Shown: positions 44,664 to 53,232 of the stretch, piece after piece
Numbering within the stretch: position 1 is the first letter of the stretch
Layout: the number at the start of each line of letters is the position of its first letter
Source of the DNA: Pontixanthobacter aestiaquae
GTDB lineage: Bacteria; Pseudomonadota; Alphaproteobacteria; Sphingomonadales; Sphingomonadaceae
DNA: 64,000 nt
Reading direction: 5' to 3'
NCBI RefSeq assembly: GCF_009827455.1
Contig: NZ_WTYZ01000001.1
Coordinates: 496,001-560,000 of the forward strand
Translations under genes and position numbers: made by a program
The notes under the pieces: model-generated
What the model saw: the letters and a program-made list of their open reading frames with translations, nothing else
The model's database searches: none
What the model was told of the DNA's origin: nothing

Positions 44664-45517
44664 GGTTTTTCGGCTGGCTCTTCAAGTTGCCTTAGATAGG
44701 TCTTTGCAGTTACCGCTTGCGAGCTTTCGGGAGCGAGGGCAACTATCGATTGCCAACTCAGGCGCGCCGCCTCGTCATTGCCTGAGAGCACCGCGATCAC
44801 GCCCGCCTCCAGACCAATCTCCGGATTGGACGGGTCCAGCGCTGCAGCCTGCTCGATCTGGCTTTGCGCTGCGATCAGATCCTCTGTCCTGCGCGACAAT
44901 GTTGCTGAGAGCAGCCATGCACGGGCGCTCCGCGGTGCGAGTGTCCGTGCTTCTGACAGCGCTTCTGCTGCTGCGACAGGATTGTTTTGGCTGACCAAGG
45001 CGCGTGCGCGGTCGATCTCAATCTCTGCGCTCAATTGGGTAAATTCTGCTTCAGCCGCATTCGCTTTTGCCTGGTCTAGCACTGATATTGCGCTGTCAAA
45101 ATTCCCCGCAGTCAGCAATGCATTTGCCGCCATTGCGCCGAGCCGCGCGCGGTATTTGGCATCGACGGCGTCATTGTCATCCCTGGCGGCGATAAAGCTG
45201 CGCGCCGCGTCAGCCCATTGGCCTAGATTGGCCTCGGCATAGCCGCGGCATTGCAAGGCCTGCGCGCGGGTCAGTCCAATGGCGCTGTCGAACCACGATT
45301 GTGATTCGATCCGCGCGGCGGTGCTGTCTTGTTCGGCGCGGGCCAGGCAGGATTGCAGACGGCCGGTAGCAGGCGCGATACCATTATTGTCTCCAGTACT
45401 CTGCTCCGCTCTCTGTCTGCGGCGAAGCTCATCGAGTTCGGGCGGCACAGCGGTAGCAGGCGCAGCGCCCGGATTGGGGCCGACTTGCAGCAAGAGAGCA
45501 AGAGTAGCGGATAGCAC
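44660..45517 (-). CDS. Tetratricopeptide-repeat protein
   Basis: A 285-residue protein with several 34-residue helical repeats in the C-terminal two thirds (AARSFIAARDD, ARALVSQNNPVAAAEALSEAR and similar units). A hydrophobic N terminus (about residues 2-12) and a Pro/Ala-rich stretch suggest a periplasmic or membrane-anchored protein. The GTG start at 45517 is behind a GGAG site. It is coupled by a 4-base overlap to the luciferase-like gene. TPRs scaffold complexes; no partner is known. Confidence 0.8.
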   Translation of the reverse strand: MLSATLALLLQVGPNPGAAPATAVPPELDELRRRQRAEQSTGDNNGIAPATGRLQSCLARAEQDSTAARIESQSWFDSAIGLTRAQALQCRGYAEANLGQWADAARSFIAARDDNDAVDAKYRARLGAMAANALLTAGNFDSAISVLDQAKANAAEAEFTQLSAEIEIDRARALVSQNNPVAAAEALSEARTLAPRSARAWLLSATLSRRTEDLIAAQSQIEQAAALDPSNPEIGLEAGVIAVLSGNDEAARLSWQSIVALAPESSQAVTAKTYLRQLEEPAEKP

Positions 45518-45535
45518 CAGAATATCTCCGTAGAA

Positions 45536-46276
45536 TCAGACGAGCAGGTTCTGCACCTGACTCAGCAACAGCGTTATGTCACTGCCGCGCGACAGGCGGT
45601 GATCGCCATCTTTGATCAGGGTTACCTGTACATCGTCCGAACGAAGCTGTTTCGCGAGCTCTAGACTAATGCGGTGAGGCACGTCCGTGTCACGCTCTCC
45701 GTGGAGCAAGCGAACCGGACAATCGATTGCGATTTCGTTACCTAGTAATCGGTTTGTCTGTCCGTCTTTCCAGAATTCGGCATGCATTGGGGTCGGTTCA
45801 GGACCATAGGGGTTCTCGTCGAACACCGTTTCGCCCGCCTCCAGTTTAGTCCTATCAGCTTCGGAGCGGCCCCATTCGGTAAAATCGGGTGCCGGGGCGA
45901 TCCCGGCCATCCCGACGAGACGCGGACCCAAAGCGAGCGCAATCATCAACATCAGCCAACCGCCCATTGAGGAGCCGATCAAAACGACTTGATCAATACC
46001 GCGTGCCTCGATCAAGGCGAGCACTTCATCGCGCCATTTGGACAATGTGCCATCGGCAAAGTCGCCGCCGCTTTGGCCGCAGCCCGAATAATCGAGCAGC
46101 AGGCAGCCGGCCGACTGTTGCTCTGCCCATTCGAGCAGCGCTGTTGCTTTGCCGCCATCCATATCGGACATGTAGCCGGGCAAGAAAACGAGCGTGGGTT
46201 TGTCGTTGATTTGCCCATGGTGACGGAAGGCAATCTGCTCACCATCAGGCATTTGGAAGAATTGAACGCAGGTCAT
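45536..46276 (-). CDS. Alpha/beta hydrolase
   Basis: A small cytoplasmic serine hydrolase of about 246 residues. LVFLPGYMSDMDGGKA gives the oxyanion region, GSSMGGW the nucleophile elbow, HGERDTDVP the acid and DGDHRLSR the catalytic His. The GTG at 46297 is an alternative start, but the second Met (46276) is typical. It is the last gene of a tight operon with small membrane proteins, an XRE regulator and a tiny lipoprotein; the intergenic distance to the lipoprotein is 42 bases. Confidence 0.85.
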   Translation of the reverse strand: MTCVQFFQMPDGEQIAFRHHGQINDKPTLVFLPGYMSDMDGGKATALLEWAEQQSAGCLLLDYSGCGQSGGDFADGTLSKWRDEVLALIEARGIDQVVLIGSSMGGWLMLMIALALGPRLVGMAGIAPAPDFTEWGRSEADRTKLEAGETVFDENPYGPEPTPMHAEFWKDGQTNRLLGNEIAIDCPVRLLHGERDTDVPHRISLELAKQLRSDDVQVTLIKDGDHRLSRGSDITLLLSQVQNLLV

Positions 46277-46318
46277 TTGGCGCTCATTCCCGATCACACA
46301 GCATGACGCAAGCAGCGA

Positions 46319-46420
46319 TCAATACAATATCGGAAGCTCCATAGGCTCGTCGCATTGTCCAGTGGGGCCGTCATGGCAGCCGCCCAAAAAGGCTACACAT
46401 AAGAGGATAGCATATCGCAT
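46319..46420 (-). CDS. Tiny lipoprotein, 33 residues
   Basis: A short frame with a strong GGAGGGA ribosome-binding site 6 bases before ATG 46420. The N terminus MRYAILLCVAFLGGC is a classic lipoprotein signal with lipobox LGGC, leaving only 19 mature residues (HDGPTGQC and so on). It lies 15 bases after the XRE stop and 42 bases before the hydrolase start, both on the same strand. Such small envelope lipoproteins include entericidin-like peptides, but no family match can be claimed. Confidence 0.6.
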   Translation of the reverse strand: MRYAILLCVAFLGGCHDGPTGQCDEPMELPILY

Positions 46421-46435
46421 CTGTGATCCCTCCGA

Positions 46436-46627
46436 TCAGCCCCGCTCGAATATTTCTTCGATAGTCATAGCGAAGGTTTCGGCGATGGTGAAGGCCAACG
46501 GCAGCGACGGATCATATTTGCCGGTTTCGATCGCGTTCACGCTCTGGCGCGATACTCCGAGCCGGTCGGCCAGTTCCTGCTGACTCCAGTTGCGTTCCGC
46601 GCGCAGCACTTTGAGGCGGTTCTTCAC
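46436..46627 (-). CDS. XRE-family helix-turn-helix regulator
   Basis: 63 residues in one Cro/XRE domain: KNRLKVLRAERNWSQQELADRLGVSRQSVNAIETGKYDP (core: SQQELADRLGVSRQSVNAIE). The start GTG at 46627 overlaps the TGA of the preceding membrane-protein gene (GTGTGA); the long in-frame extension upstream is that gene read in another frame. Such small regulators commonly sit beside a membrane protein and control that operon. Confidence 0.87.
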   Translation of the reverse strand: MKNRLKVLRAERNWSQQELADRLGVSRQSVNAIETGKYDPSLPLAFTIAETFAMTIEEIFERG

Positions 46628-47235
46628 ACGGCACCCCATGTTCCATATTGTATGCGGTTGGCAATCGCGCCGAGGCCCAGCCCCAGGAACCAAACCACTG
46701 CCCACCAATAGGCGTCCACATGGATCACGATTTCGGCGTTTTCGAGAAAGCCCCAAACCGATGCTGCGCTTAGCGCGAAGCCGGTTGCCCAAAGAGATTG
46801 GCGGATGGTGAGCATGCGAATGAATTCGTCAGTTTGCTCGACTATCAAACGTCCAATCGCCCAGAAAACACCCGCGATAGCAAGGCCTGGAAGAATAGCG
46901 AGAAATGTTCGCAGTTCGAGCGACGGATCATAGTCCTTCGACACAAATGTCATCAGCGCCAGCGTGGCGAGATAGAACGAAGTGAACGTCGCAACGCGCT
47001 TGGTATAGCGCCGGTTCACTTCGTTCTTGCCGCCACAGGATGCTTCAGCCCTGCGATTGGCTGCTTTGATGGCCGGAATGATCAGCCACAAAGGCGCGAT
47101 CATCACGATGAGCGCGGTTGGGCCGTTGATAGCCCCGGTTGCGGCGAGCGCGATTACTGTACCAATCGCCGCGAACATCAGTCCCACATAAAGCATGGGG
47201 CCTCTGCGCTGCGGTGTTTGTGCGGTGCCGTTCAT
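46624..47235 (-). CDS. Hypothetical polytopic membrane protein
   Basis: 203 residues with about five or six hydrophobic spans (GLMFAAIGTVIALAA, TALIVMIAPLWLIIPAI, FYLATLALMTFV, LAILPGLAIAGVFWAIG, LWATGFALSAASVWGF, WWAVVWFLGLGLGAI) and a short basic loop with KNEVNRRYTKR. ATG 47235 overlaps the stop of the small upstream gene (ATGA). Membrane protein plus XRE pairs are common, and the membrane protein may sense the envelope, but this is not shown here. Confidence 0.7.
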   Translation of the reverse strand: MNGTAQTPQRRGPMLYVGLMFAAIGTVIALAATGAINGPTALIVMIAPLWLIIPAIKAANRRAEASCGGKNEVNRRYTKRVATFTSFYLATLALMTFVSKDYDPSLELRTFLAILPGLAIAGVFWAIGRLIVEQTDEFIRMLTIRQSLWATGFALSAASVWGFLENAEIVIHVDAYWWAVVWFLGLGLGAIANRIQYGTWGAV

Positions 47236-47405
47236 TGTGCCGCTCCACATTTTCTGCGGCGTCCCATCCAAGCGGTCGGGAAGAGCGCGAGTAGAGCAAG
47301 TGGTGCCCATTGGGCGAATCCTTCGGGAACGATGTCCAACACTGCAAGGATAGCAATTGCAAGCATCGCGGAAGCGAGAAGAAGGGATTTGTATATCTGA
47401 GTCAT
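47232..47405 (-). CDS. Small membrane protein, 57 residues
   Basis: The ATG 47405 has an AAAGGG site; the frame also opens at 47438. The product has two hydrophobic stretches (SLLLASAMLAIAILAVLDIV and APLALLALF) and ends with a basic MGRRRKCG tail. The stop overlaps the next start by 4 bases. It begins the operon running to 45536; a TTGACT element lies about 60 bases upstream. Confidence 0.6.
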   Translation of the reverse strand: MTQIYKSLLLASAMLAIAILAVLDIVPEGFAQWAPLALLALFPTAWMGRRRKCGAAQ

Positions 47406-47548
47406 GTCAATGGCCCTTTGCGTTGTGTAAAGGGTCATTTACATACGATTCGTGCAAAGTCAAGCAGCATTGACATAAAGTTTGGCTTGCTTGTCTTGTG
47501 GTGCTTATGGGTCTTGGCGCTGTCATATGGCGGGCCTATGCGTTCGGA

Positions 47549-49213
47549 ATGAAAACCGAACTGCCCGTCGCCGCCCGCATTCCTCAACTTGATCGCAGGA
47601 CGTTGTTCCGCAATGGATTGCTCGGCGCGGGCCTCACCGCAATGCCGGGCGTGACGGGCGCAAAGACGCTGTCCGGCTTCGGCTATGGTGTCGCAAGCGG
47701 CGAACCAAGCGCTGATACTGTGTTGCTTTGGACCCGGTTTCAGGCGGCGCAGGACAGTGTCCTCGAATGGGAAGCGTCGCTCAATGCGAATTTTGCGAAT
47801 GTCGTTGCAGGCGGGACGATTACGGCGCGCGCCGAAAATGACTGGTGCGTGAAACCGGTGGCGAGGGGCTTGCAGCCTGATAGCTGGTATTACTTCCGCT
47901 TCGTCGCGCCAGACGGCCAGACATCCCAGATCGGCCGCACACGAACTCTGCCGCAGGGGCCGACATCGCGTTTCCGGCTGGCGGTCGTCGGCTGCTCCAA
48001 TATCGGGTTCGGCTGGTTCAACGCCTATGCGCATATTGCGGAAGCGGATGATACCGACCTCGTGCTGCACACTGGCGACTACATTTATGAATATGGCCGC
48101 GGCGTCTATCCGACCAAAGAGCAGAAACTGCCGGGTCGGATGCGCGGTATAGATAGCGAGATTATTGCGCTGGCCGATTATCGCGCGCGTTATGCGCAAT
48201 ATCGCAGCGATCCCGATTTGCAGCGACTGCATCAATTGTTCCCAATGCTGCATGTGCCCGACGACCATGAAAGCGCGAATGATTCGTACCGCGATGGTGC
48301 ACAGAACCATCAGCCCGACACAGAAGGGCCATGGGATGCGCGTAAACGCGCTTCCGTTCGTGCCAATCGTGAATGGATGCCTGTCTCCGACGAACCGTGG
48401 GCGGCTTACGAGATTGGCGATTTGGCGACGCTTTTCCGGCTGGAAACCCGACTGGAAGGCCGCACCAAACCCTTCGACTTGCGCGAAATCATCGGGCGCG
48501 GCGGCAAAGACCCGGGCAAGATTCTCGCCGCGCTCCAGGCGTTTGAGAATGATGAATGGCGCGAGGCATCGCGCACACTGATGGGCGACGTTCAGGAGAG
48601 CTGGCTGGCCGATGGGCTGAAGGCCTCCCGCGAAGACGGGAAAGTCTGGCAAATATTGCTCCAGCAAACCGTGATGACGAGTTTGAAGTCCTCGCCCGAC
48701 ATTGCAAACGGCATGACCGACGCGCTGCCGGAATTTATCCGCAACCGGATTTTGGGCGGCGTACTGACCAGCATGGCGGGTCTGCCGTTCAATATGGATG
48801 CATGGGATGGTTATCCGGCTGCGCGCGAACGGCTGCTCAAATCGGCGCAGGAGGCTGACGCCAATCTGATTGTGCTTGCGGGTGACAGCCATAATGGCTG
48901 GGCATCAGAGCTTGCCAATATGGGCGCGCCTGCCGCAATCGAGTTTGCTGGCCATTCGGTGTCATCGCCCGGTATGGAAGCCTTCCTCACCTGGATAAAG
49001 CCGGAGGATATGGCTGCACAATCTGTGCAGACCAACGAGCAGCTCAAATGGGCGAACACCAAGCACCGCGGCTATATGTCTGTAGAGCTAACACCCACCA
49101 AGGCTACATCGGAATATCGTTTCCTCGAAACTGTCCGAGCGAAGTCGACGGGCCTCGCTGGGACGCAGCGGATTTCGAGCGATGCCGGTAGCCACGCACT
49201 CGACATTGGTTGA
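47549..49213 (+). CDS. PhoD-like alkaline phosphatase/phosphodiesterase, Tat-exported
   Basis: A 554-residue calcium/iron-dependent phosphatase of the PhoD family. The N terminus has the Tat motif DRRTLFRNG and a following hydrophobic stretch. The metal-binding core shows HTGDYIYEYGRG and PDDHESANDSYRDG (core: DDHE), with the late AGDSHNGWASEL. PhoD-type enzymes release phosphate from phosphoesters in the periplasm. ATG 47549 is chosen for the Tat signal; an ATG at 47498 exists. It is divergent from the small-protein operon and its stop overlaps the thrS leader's promoter. Confidence 0.9.
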   Translation: MKTELPVAARIPQLDRRTLFRNGLLGAGLTAMPGVTGAKTLSGFGYGVASGEPSADTVLLWTRFQAAQDSVLEWEASLNANFANVVAGGTITARAENDWCVKPVARGLQPDSWYYFRFVAPDGQTSQIGRTRTLPQGPTSRFRLAVVGCSNIGFGWFNAYAHIAEADDTDLVLHTGDYIYEYGRGVYPTKEQKLPGRMRGIDSEIIALADYRARYAQYRSDPDLQRLHQLFPMLHVPDDHESANDSYRDGAQNHQPDTEGPWDARKRASVRANREWMPVSDEPWAAYEIGDLATLFRLETRLEGRTKPFDLREIIGRGGKDPGKILAALQAFENDEWREASRTLMGDVQESWLADGLKASREDGKVWQILLQQTVMTSLKSSPDIANGMTDALPEFIRNRILGGVLTSMAGLPFNMDAWDGYPAARERLLKSAQEADANLIVLAGDSHNGWASELANMGAPAAIEFAGHSVSSPGMEAFLTWIKPEDMAAQSVQTNEQLKWANTKHRGYMSVELTPTKATSEYRFLETVRAKSTGLAGTQRISSDAGSHALDIG

Positions 49214-49238
49214 ATATTAAGAGTTACGCGGCTATTTG
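49210..49238 (+). promoter_or_regulatory. Putative thrS leader promoter
   Basis: TTGAAT (49210-49215), 17-base spacer, TATTTG (49233-49238); the predicted start is at or near ATG 49245. Confidence 0.35.
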
Positions 49239-49244
49239 GTCGGC

Positions 49245-49328
49245 ATGTCACAAGCATGCTTCTTGACCACAACCACTACCACCGGCTTTGTCCGGGGGCT
49301 GTTGGTGTTGTTCGCCCTCGGGCGTTAA
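49245..49328 (+). CDS. thrS leader peptide with six consecutive Thr codons
   Basis: A 27-residue peptide, MSQACFL-TTTTTT-GFVRG and so on, ending at TAA 49326. The six Thr codons are ACC ACA ACC ACT ACC ACC (49266-49283). A run of codons for the cognate amino acid ahead of a tRNA synthetase is the classical signature of attenuation: ribosomes stall on the run when Thr-tRNA is scarce and shift the downstream RNA folds. The frame overlaps a longer ORF in another frame, but only this frame gives a Thr run. The ribosome-binding site is weak; a leaderless start is possible. Confidence 0.75.
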   Translation: MSQACFLTTTTTTGFVRGLLVLFALGR

Positions 49329-49339
49329 GCAAGCCACTG

Positions 49340-49411
49340 CCGCCCGGTTTCGGGCGGTACGGTGCCACCTCTCGAAATCGTCACTTTATCGGGCACCGAC
49401 TCTTCCGGTGC
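49340..49411 (+). promoter_or_regulatory. Attenuator hairpins between leader peptide and thrS
   Basis: Hairpin A: CCGCCCG (49340-49346)-GTTT-CGGGCGG (49351-49357). Hairpin B: GCACCG (49393-49398)/CGGTGC (49406-49411), with 7-base loop. GGTGCC (49361-49366) can pair with GGCACC (49392-49397), which would break hairpin B. No T-run follows, so translational rather than transcriptional attenuation is possible. Confidence 0.55.
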
Positions 49412-49458
49412 GCGCGCACATCTGCCATGGCGCTCCGAAATAAGAACGGACGAATTCG

Positions 49459-51474
49459 ATGAGCGAACTTTTCAAAATTAGCCTGCCCGACGGATCGGTG
49501 CGCGAAATGCCCGAAGGCTCGACGCCTGCGGATGTCGCGGCGGCGATTGGCCCCGGTCTCGCTAAGGCGGCGATTGCGGCCAAGGTCGATGGTGAACTGC
49601 GCGATATCTGCCGCCCGTTTGAAGGCGATGCGGAGCTTGCTCTGGTCACCAATCGCGATGAGGACGAGGCGCTCGAACTGGCTCGTCACGATTTTGCGCA
49701 CGTGCTGGCAGAGGCGGTGCAGGCGTTATGGCCGGGTACGCAGATCACGTTCGGTCCGGCCACGGATGATGGCTTCTATTATGATGTGATGGCACCCGAA
49801 GGCCGTGATCCGTTTGGGATGGACGATCTGCCCGCTATCGAAGAGAAAATGCGCGAGATTATCAAGGCGGACAAACCGCTGCGCCGCGAAGCATGGAGCC
49901 GTCAGGATCTGATCGACAAATGGAATGCCGATGGTGAGCGCTTCAAAGCCGAATGGGCTGCGGAGCTTCCCGAAGGCGAGGAGCTGACGGTCTATTGGTC
50001 TGGCGATGACTGGATGGATATGTGCCGCGGGCCGCATTTGCCCAGCACGGGTAAGCTCGACCCGCAGGCGTTCAAACTGATGCGCGTTGCCGGTGCATAC
50101 TGGCGCGGCGATCAGGCGAATGCGCAGCTCACGCGGATTTACGGCACGGGCTGGCTGAACAAGAAACAGCTCAATGCACACCTCCACCGGCTGGAGGAAG
50201 CGGGCAAGCGCGATCACCGCAAGCTGGGCCGCGAGATGGATTTGTTCCACTTGCAGGAAGAGGCGCACGGCAGCGTCTTCTGGCATCCCAAGGGCTATAT
50301 GATCTGGCGCGAGCTGGAAGCCTATATGCGGCGCAAGATGGATGGCGGTGGTTACCGCGAGATCAAAACACCGCAATTAATGGACATCCGCCAGTGGGAG
50401 CAATCCGGTCACTGGGGCAAATATGCGGAGAACATGTTCGCCGTGCCCGATATGGTGCCCGATGTTGCAGAAGACGCAGGCGTTGCCGCGCCAACGGTTG
50501 CGAAAGATGCCGACTGGATGGCGATCAAGCCGATGAACTGTCCGGCGCATGTGCTGGTCTTCAAGCAGGGCATTACGTCCTATCGCGATCTACCGATCCG
50601 GCTTGGTGAAATGGGCTGCTGCCACCGCAATGAGCCGCATGGCGCGCTGCATGGTTTGATGCGCGTGCGCCAGTTTACGCAGGATGATGCGCATATCTTC
50701 TGCACCGAAGGCCAAGTGGTCGAGGAAGTGCGCAAATTCTGTAAGCTGGCGGACGAGGTCTATTCAGATTTCGGCTTCAAATACCACGTCAAGCTGGCTC
50801 TGCGTCCAGAGAAACGTTTCGGCAGTGATGCCGATTGGGACAAGGCCGAGCAGGAACTGCGCGATGCTGTAGCCGAAGCAGGCATGGACAACGAAGAGTA
50901 TGGCTGGGAAGAATTGCCCGGCGAAGGGGCGTTCTATGCACCCAAGCTCGAATGGCACCTGACTGATGCGATCGGGCGGACGTGGCAAGTCGGCACGATC
51001 CAGGGTGACCGTGTACTACCCGACCGTCTGGACGCCACCTATGTTGGCGAGGATGGCGGTCGTCACCGCCCCGTGATGCTGCACCGCGCGATCTTCGGTT
51101 CGTACGAGCGCTTTATCGGTATTCTGATCGAACATTTTGCCGGCAAGGTTCCGCTATGGCTTGCTCCGACACAGGCGGTCGTCGCACCGATTGTTTCGGA
51201 TATCGATGACTATGCCGGAGAGGTTTTAGAGAAACTGAAGGCCGCTGGCATCCGCGCCGAGGCTGACCTGCGCAACGAGAAGATCAACTACAAGGTTCGC
51301 GAGCACTCGCTGAAGAAAGTCCCGCATCTGCTGGTTGTCGGCAAGCGCGAGCAGGAGGACAGCACGGTTGCGATCCGGACGTTGGGTGAGAAAGACCAGC
51401 AAGTTCTCCCGCTTGATGAAGCGATTGCAATGCTGACAGAAAACGCCACGCCGCCTGATCTGCGGCCTGCTTGA
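49459..51474 (+). CDS. thrS: Threonyl-tRNA synthetase
   Basis: A class II synthetase of 671 residues with the TGS domain (about 1-60), the editing domain with its HxxxH motif (HDFAHVL, about residue 75), the catalytic core including [10 protein letters not shown] with its zinc ligand cysteine, [11 protein letters not shown] and motif 2, and the C-terminal anticodon-binding domain ([10 protein letters not shown] and [14 protein letters not shown]). It charges tRNA-Thr. A leader peptide with six Thr codons lies 130 bases upstream, so expression likely responds to threonine supply. Confidence 0.97.
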   Translation: MSELFKISLPDGSVREMPEGSTPADVAAAIGPGLAKAAIAAKVDGELRDICRPFEGDAELALVTNRDEDEALELARHDFAHVLAEAVQALWPGTQITFGPATDDGFYYDVMAPEGRDPFGMDDLPAIEEKMREIIKADKPLRREAWSRQDLIDKWNADGERFKAEWAAELPEGEELTVYWSGDDWMDMCRGPHLPSTGKLDPQAFKLMRVAGAYWRGDQANAQLTRIYGTGWLNKKQLNAHLHRLEEAGKRDHRKLGREMDLFHLQEEAHGSVFWHPKGYMIWRELEAYMRRKMDGGGYREIKTPQLMDIRQWEQSGHWGKYAENMFAVPDMVPDVAEDAGVAAPTVAKDADWMAIKPMNCPAHVLVFKQGITSYRDLPIRLGEMGCCHRNEPHGALHGLMRVRQFTQDDAHIFCTEGQVVEEVRKFCKLADEVYSDFGFKYHVKLALRPEKRFGSDADWDKAEQELRDAVAEAGMDNEEYGWEELPGEGAFYAPKLEWHLTDAIGRTWQVGTIQGDRVLPDRLDATYVGEDGGRHRPVMLHRAIFGSYERFIGILIEHFAGKVPLWLAPTQAVVAPIVSDIDDYAGEVLEKLKAAGIRAEADLRNEKINYKVREHSLKKVPHLLVVGKREQEDSTVAIRTLGEKDQQVLPLDEAIAMLTENATPPDLRPA

Positions 51475-51488
51475 TCCGCTAACCTGAG

Positions 51489-52238
51489 ATGGAGTTCTTG
51501 GCGGGCTATACGACTCTGCAACTTGCAGCTGCGCTGACCGCCGCTTTCGGTGCGGCCTTTATTCGCGGGCTTGCAGGCTTCGGCTTGGCCATTCTGCTGG
51601 TTCCGGTTCTGGCGCTGGCGATGTCTCCGGTCGAGGCGGTGCTTGCGACCAATGTTGTGGCCGTGCTGATCGGGCTGAGCGAGATCAAACGCATCACGCG
51701 CGAAGCCGAGAAATCCGCATGGACCATCAGCATGTTGGTGGTGATCGCCACGTTCCCGGGACTCTATCTGCTCAGCATCACTGCTCCGCCGCTGGCACGC
51801 GTATTGATCGCATTGATCGCGCTCTCGGCGTTCTTCGCGATGTTCCTGCCCAAGCGTCCCGCACAGCAACCGGGCGCGGCGCAAACCGGCATTGTTGGGC
51901 TCATCAGCGGGCTGTTGACCGGATTTGCGGGGATGCCTGGCCCGCCGGTCGTGCCCTATTATCTGGGCCGCGACATCCCCAAAGAAATCGCCAAGCCTTC
52001 GATGCTGCTTATCTTTACGATTGCCGCTGCGGCCGGCCTTGCTTCGGGTGCAGTGATTGGTGTGCTCGATTGGGGTCTGATTGTTCTGGGCGTTCTGCTG
52101 TTTCCTGCAGTTCTTCTCGGAAACTATCTCGGGGCGCTTGCCTTCGGCAAGGTCAGCGATACGGTGTGGCGTATCTTCGTGATGGCCGTCTTGGCAGCAA
52201 CCGCGCTGGCATCGCTTGCGCGCTTGCTCGGCAGCTAG
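51489..52238 (+). CDS. TauE/SafE-family (TSUP) permease
   Basis: A 249-residue membrane protein with about eight spans, of the sulfite/organosulfonate exporter family. GAAFIRGLAGFGLAILLVPVLAL (core: RGLAGFGLAIL) is the first family repeat and GLISGLLTGFAGMPGPPVVPYYL the second (core: GMPGPPVVPYYL). It exports or imports small anions; substrate unknown. The gene follows thrS by 14 bases and may be read through from it. It is convergent with the DUF1223 gene, 2 bases apart. Confidence 0.87.
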   Translation: MEFLAGYTTLQLAAALTAAFGAAFIRGLAGFGLAILLVPVLALAMSPVEAVLATNVVAVLIGLSEIKRITREAEKSAWTISMLVVIATFPGLYLLSITAPPLARVLIALIALSAFFAMFLPKRPAQQPGAAQTGIVGLISGLLTGFAGMPGPPVVPYYLGRDIPKEIAKPSMLLIFTIAAAAGLASGAVIGVLDWGLIVLGVLLFPAVLLGNYLGALAFGKVSDTVWRIFVMAVLAATALASLARLLGS

Positions 52239-52240
52239 GC

Positions 52241-52999
52241 CTAAAGCATCCGTCCGGCCAAAATCGGCCCGGCACTTGTTTGACGCAGTATAATTGCATA
52301 GCGATCTGCTTCGCGGTTCTGCATTTGCCCGGGCGCGATTATGATTGCGCGCTTGTCCGCACCAAGGCGGGTCTCGTCGATCAAGACATTGGTGTAACTA
52401 ATCGTCCTCCCGCCATTCTCGCCGCGCCCGATTTTTACGGTTTCGTGTGAAGACAGGGCTACAAGGCTAAGCTGCGAGTTGGCGGGATACTTGCCGACAA
52501 TCGACACCCTCACTGAACCATCACTGCCTTTCTTCGCGATAAGAGTGGGCTTCGGTTTCATGGCTGCATCGCGTGCCAAGGCGGTGACATTACGCTCGTT
52601 CGATCCGACGGCGCCATGGCGGCCATCGACCACGATTTGCGGCGTATAAACCCCTGCGCCTTCATTGCCTTTGCGGGCATAAGCGCGCTGAAGATCGGTG
52701 TTCACTTGCTTGCCGAGCGTGTCTTTCCAGCCAAGCGGGTCCCAATAGGTCACCGGGCGGGAGATCACGAGCAGCGACGGGTCTTTGGCAAGGCGTGTGG
52801 CGAGTTTGTCTGCCGGGGGACAGGAGGAACAACCCTGACTGGTGAACAGCTCCAGCACCACGGGGGCACCGGTCGATGCAATCGGGCCGGAGGACTTTGC
52901 TCCCTGGCGTGCATCGACCTGTCCGGATGACAAGGTTGCTGCGCCGATGGCAACAAGGGCGGTGATCCCGCTGGCTACAATAAGACCCGATTTTTGCAT
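52241..52999 (-). CDS. Secreted DUF1223 thioredoxin-like protein
   Basis: 252 residues with a signal or anchor sequence (residues 5-25). DUF1223 proteins have a thioredoxin-like fold, and the SQGCSSCPPADKLA segment (Cys-x-x-Cys) is the expected active site, with a later YTPQIVVDGRHG strand. It probably acts in periplasmic thiol chemistry. The C terminus has a cluster of charged residues. There is no neighbour with a known partner. Confidence 0.88.
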   Translation of the reverse strand: MQKSGLIVASGITALVAIGAATLSSGQVDARQGAKSSGPIASTGAPVVLELFTSQGCSSCPPADKLATRLAKDPSLLVISRPVTYWDPLGWKDTLGKQVNTDLQRAYARKGNEGAGVYTPQIVVDGRHGAVGSNERNVTALARDAAMKPKPTLIAKKGSDGSVRVSIVGKYPANSQLSLVALSSHETVKIGRGENGGRTISYTNVLIDETRLGADKRAIIIAPGQMQNREADRYAIILRQTSAGPILAGRML

Positions 53000-53071
53000 G
53001 CGGCGAGCTTCATGAAACTGTGCTGTTTCACGGTCATTCGATCATCGACGCCGTTCGGTTACGCCGGAATG

Positions 53072-53194
53072 TCAGAAAGGATGGAAAGTCCCTGCGAAAA
53101 TCAGAGCCAGTCCGCAGCCACTGACCAGCATCGCACGCAAAGGCGCGATTATGTCATCGGAGGAAATGTTCAGGGCTGTGATTGCATTCGCCAT
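53072..53194 (-). CDS. Possible small membrane protein, 40 residues
   Basis: ATG 53194 opens a 40-residue frame 34 bases downstream of agmatine deiminase on the same strand. The product, beginning MANAITALNISSDDIIAPLR, has one hydrophobic span (MLVSGCGLALIFAG). A longer in-frame extension exists to 53311 but overlaps the deiminase. A CtrA-like box lies just upstream (53218-53232). The ribosome-binding site GGGAG is too close to the ATG. Moderate to weak support. Confidence 0.4.
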   Translation of the reverse strand: MANAITALNISSDDIIAPLRAMLVSGCGLALIFAGTFHPF

Positions 53195-53217
53195 GCTCCC
53201 GTTATCGCGGGCAAATC

Positions 53218-53232
53218 CTAACCGCTGGTTAA
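53218..53232. promoter_or_regulatory. CtrA-like box
   Basis: CTAA-N7-TTAA on the plus strand, TTAA-N7-TTAG on the minus strand, one mismatch from TTAA-N7-TTAA. It overlaps the agmatine deiminase stop and lies 24 bases before the 40-residue frame. Confidence 0.35.

Noticed and set aside
47435-48892. 485-residue minus-strand frame inside the PhoD-like gene
   Set aside because: It lies wholly opposite a clear phosphatase gene and shows no family motifs.
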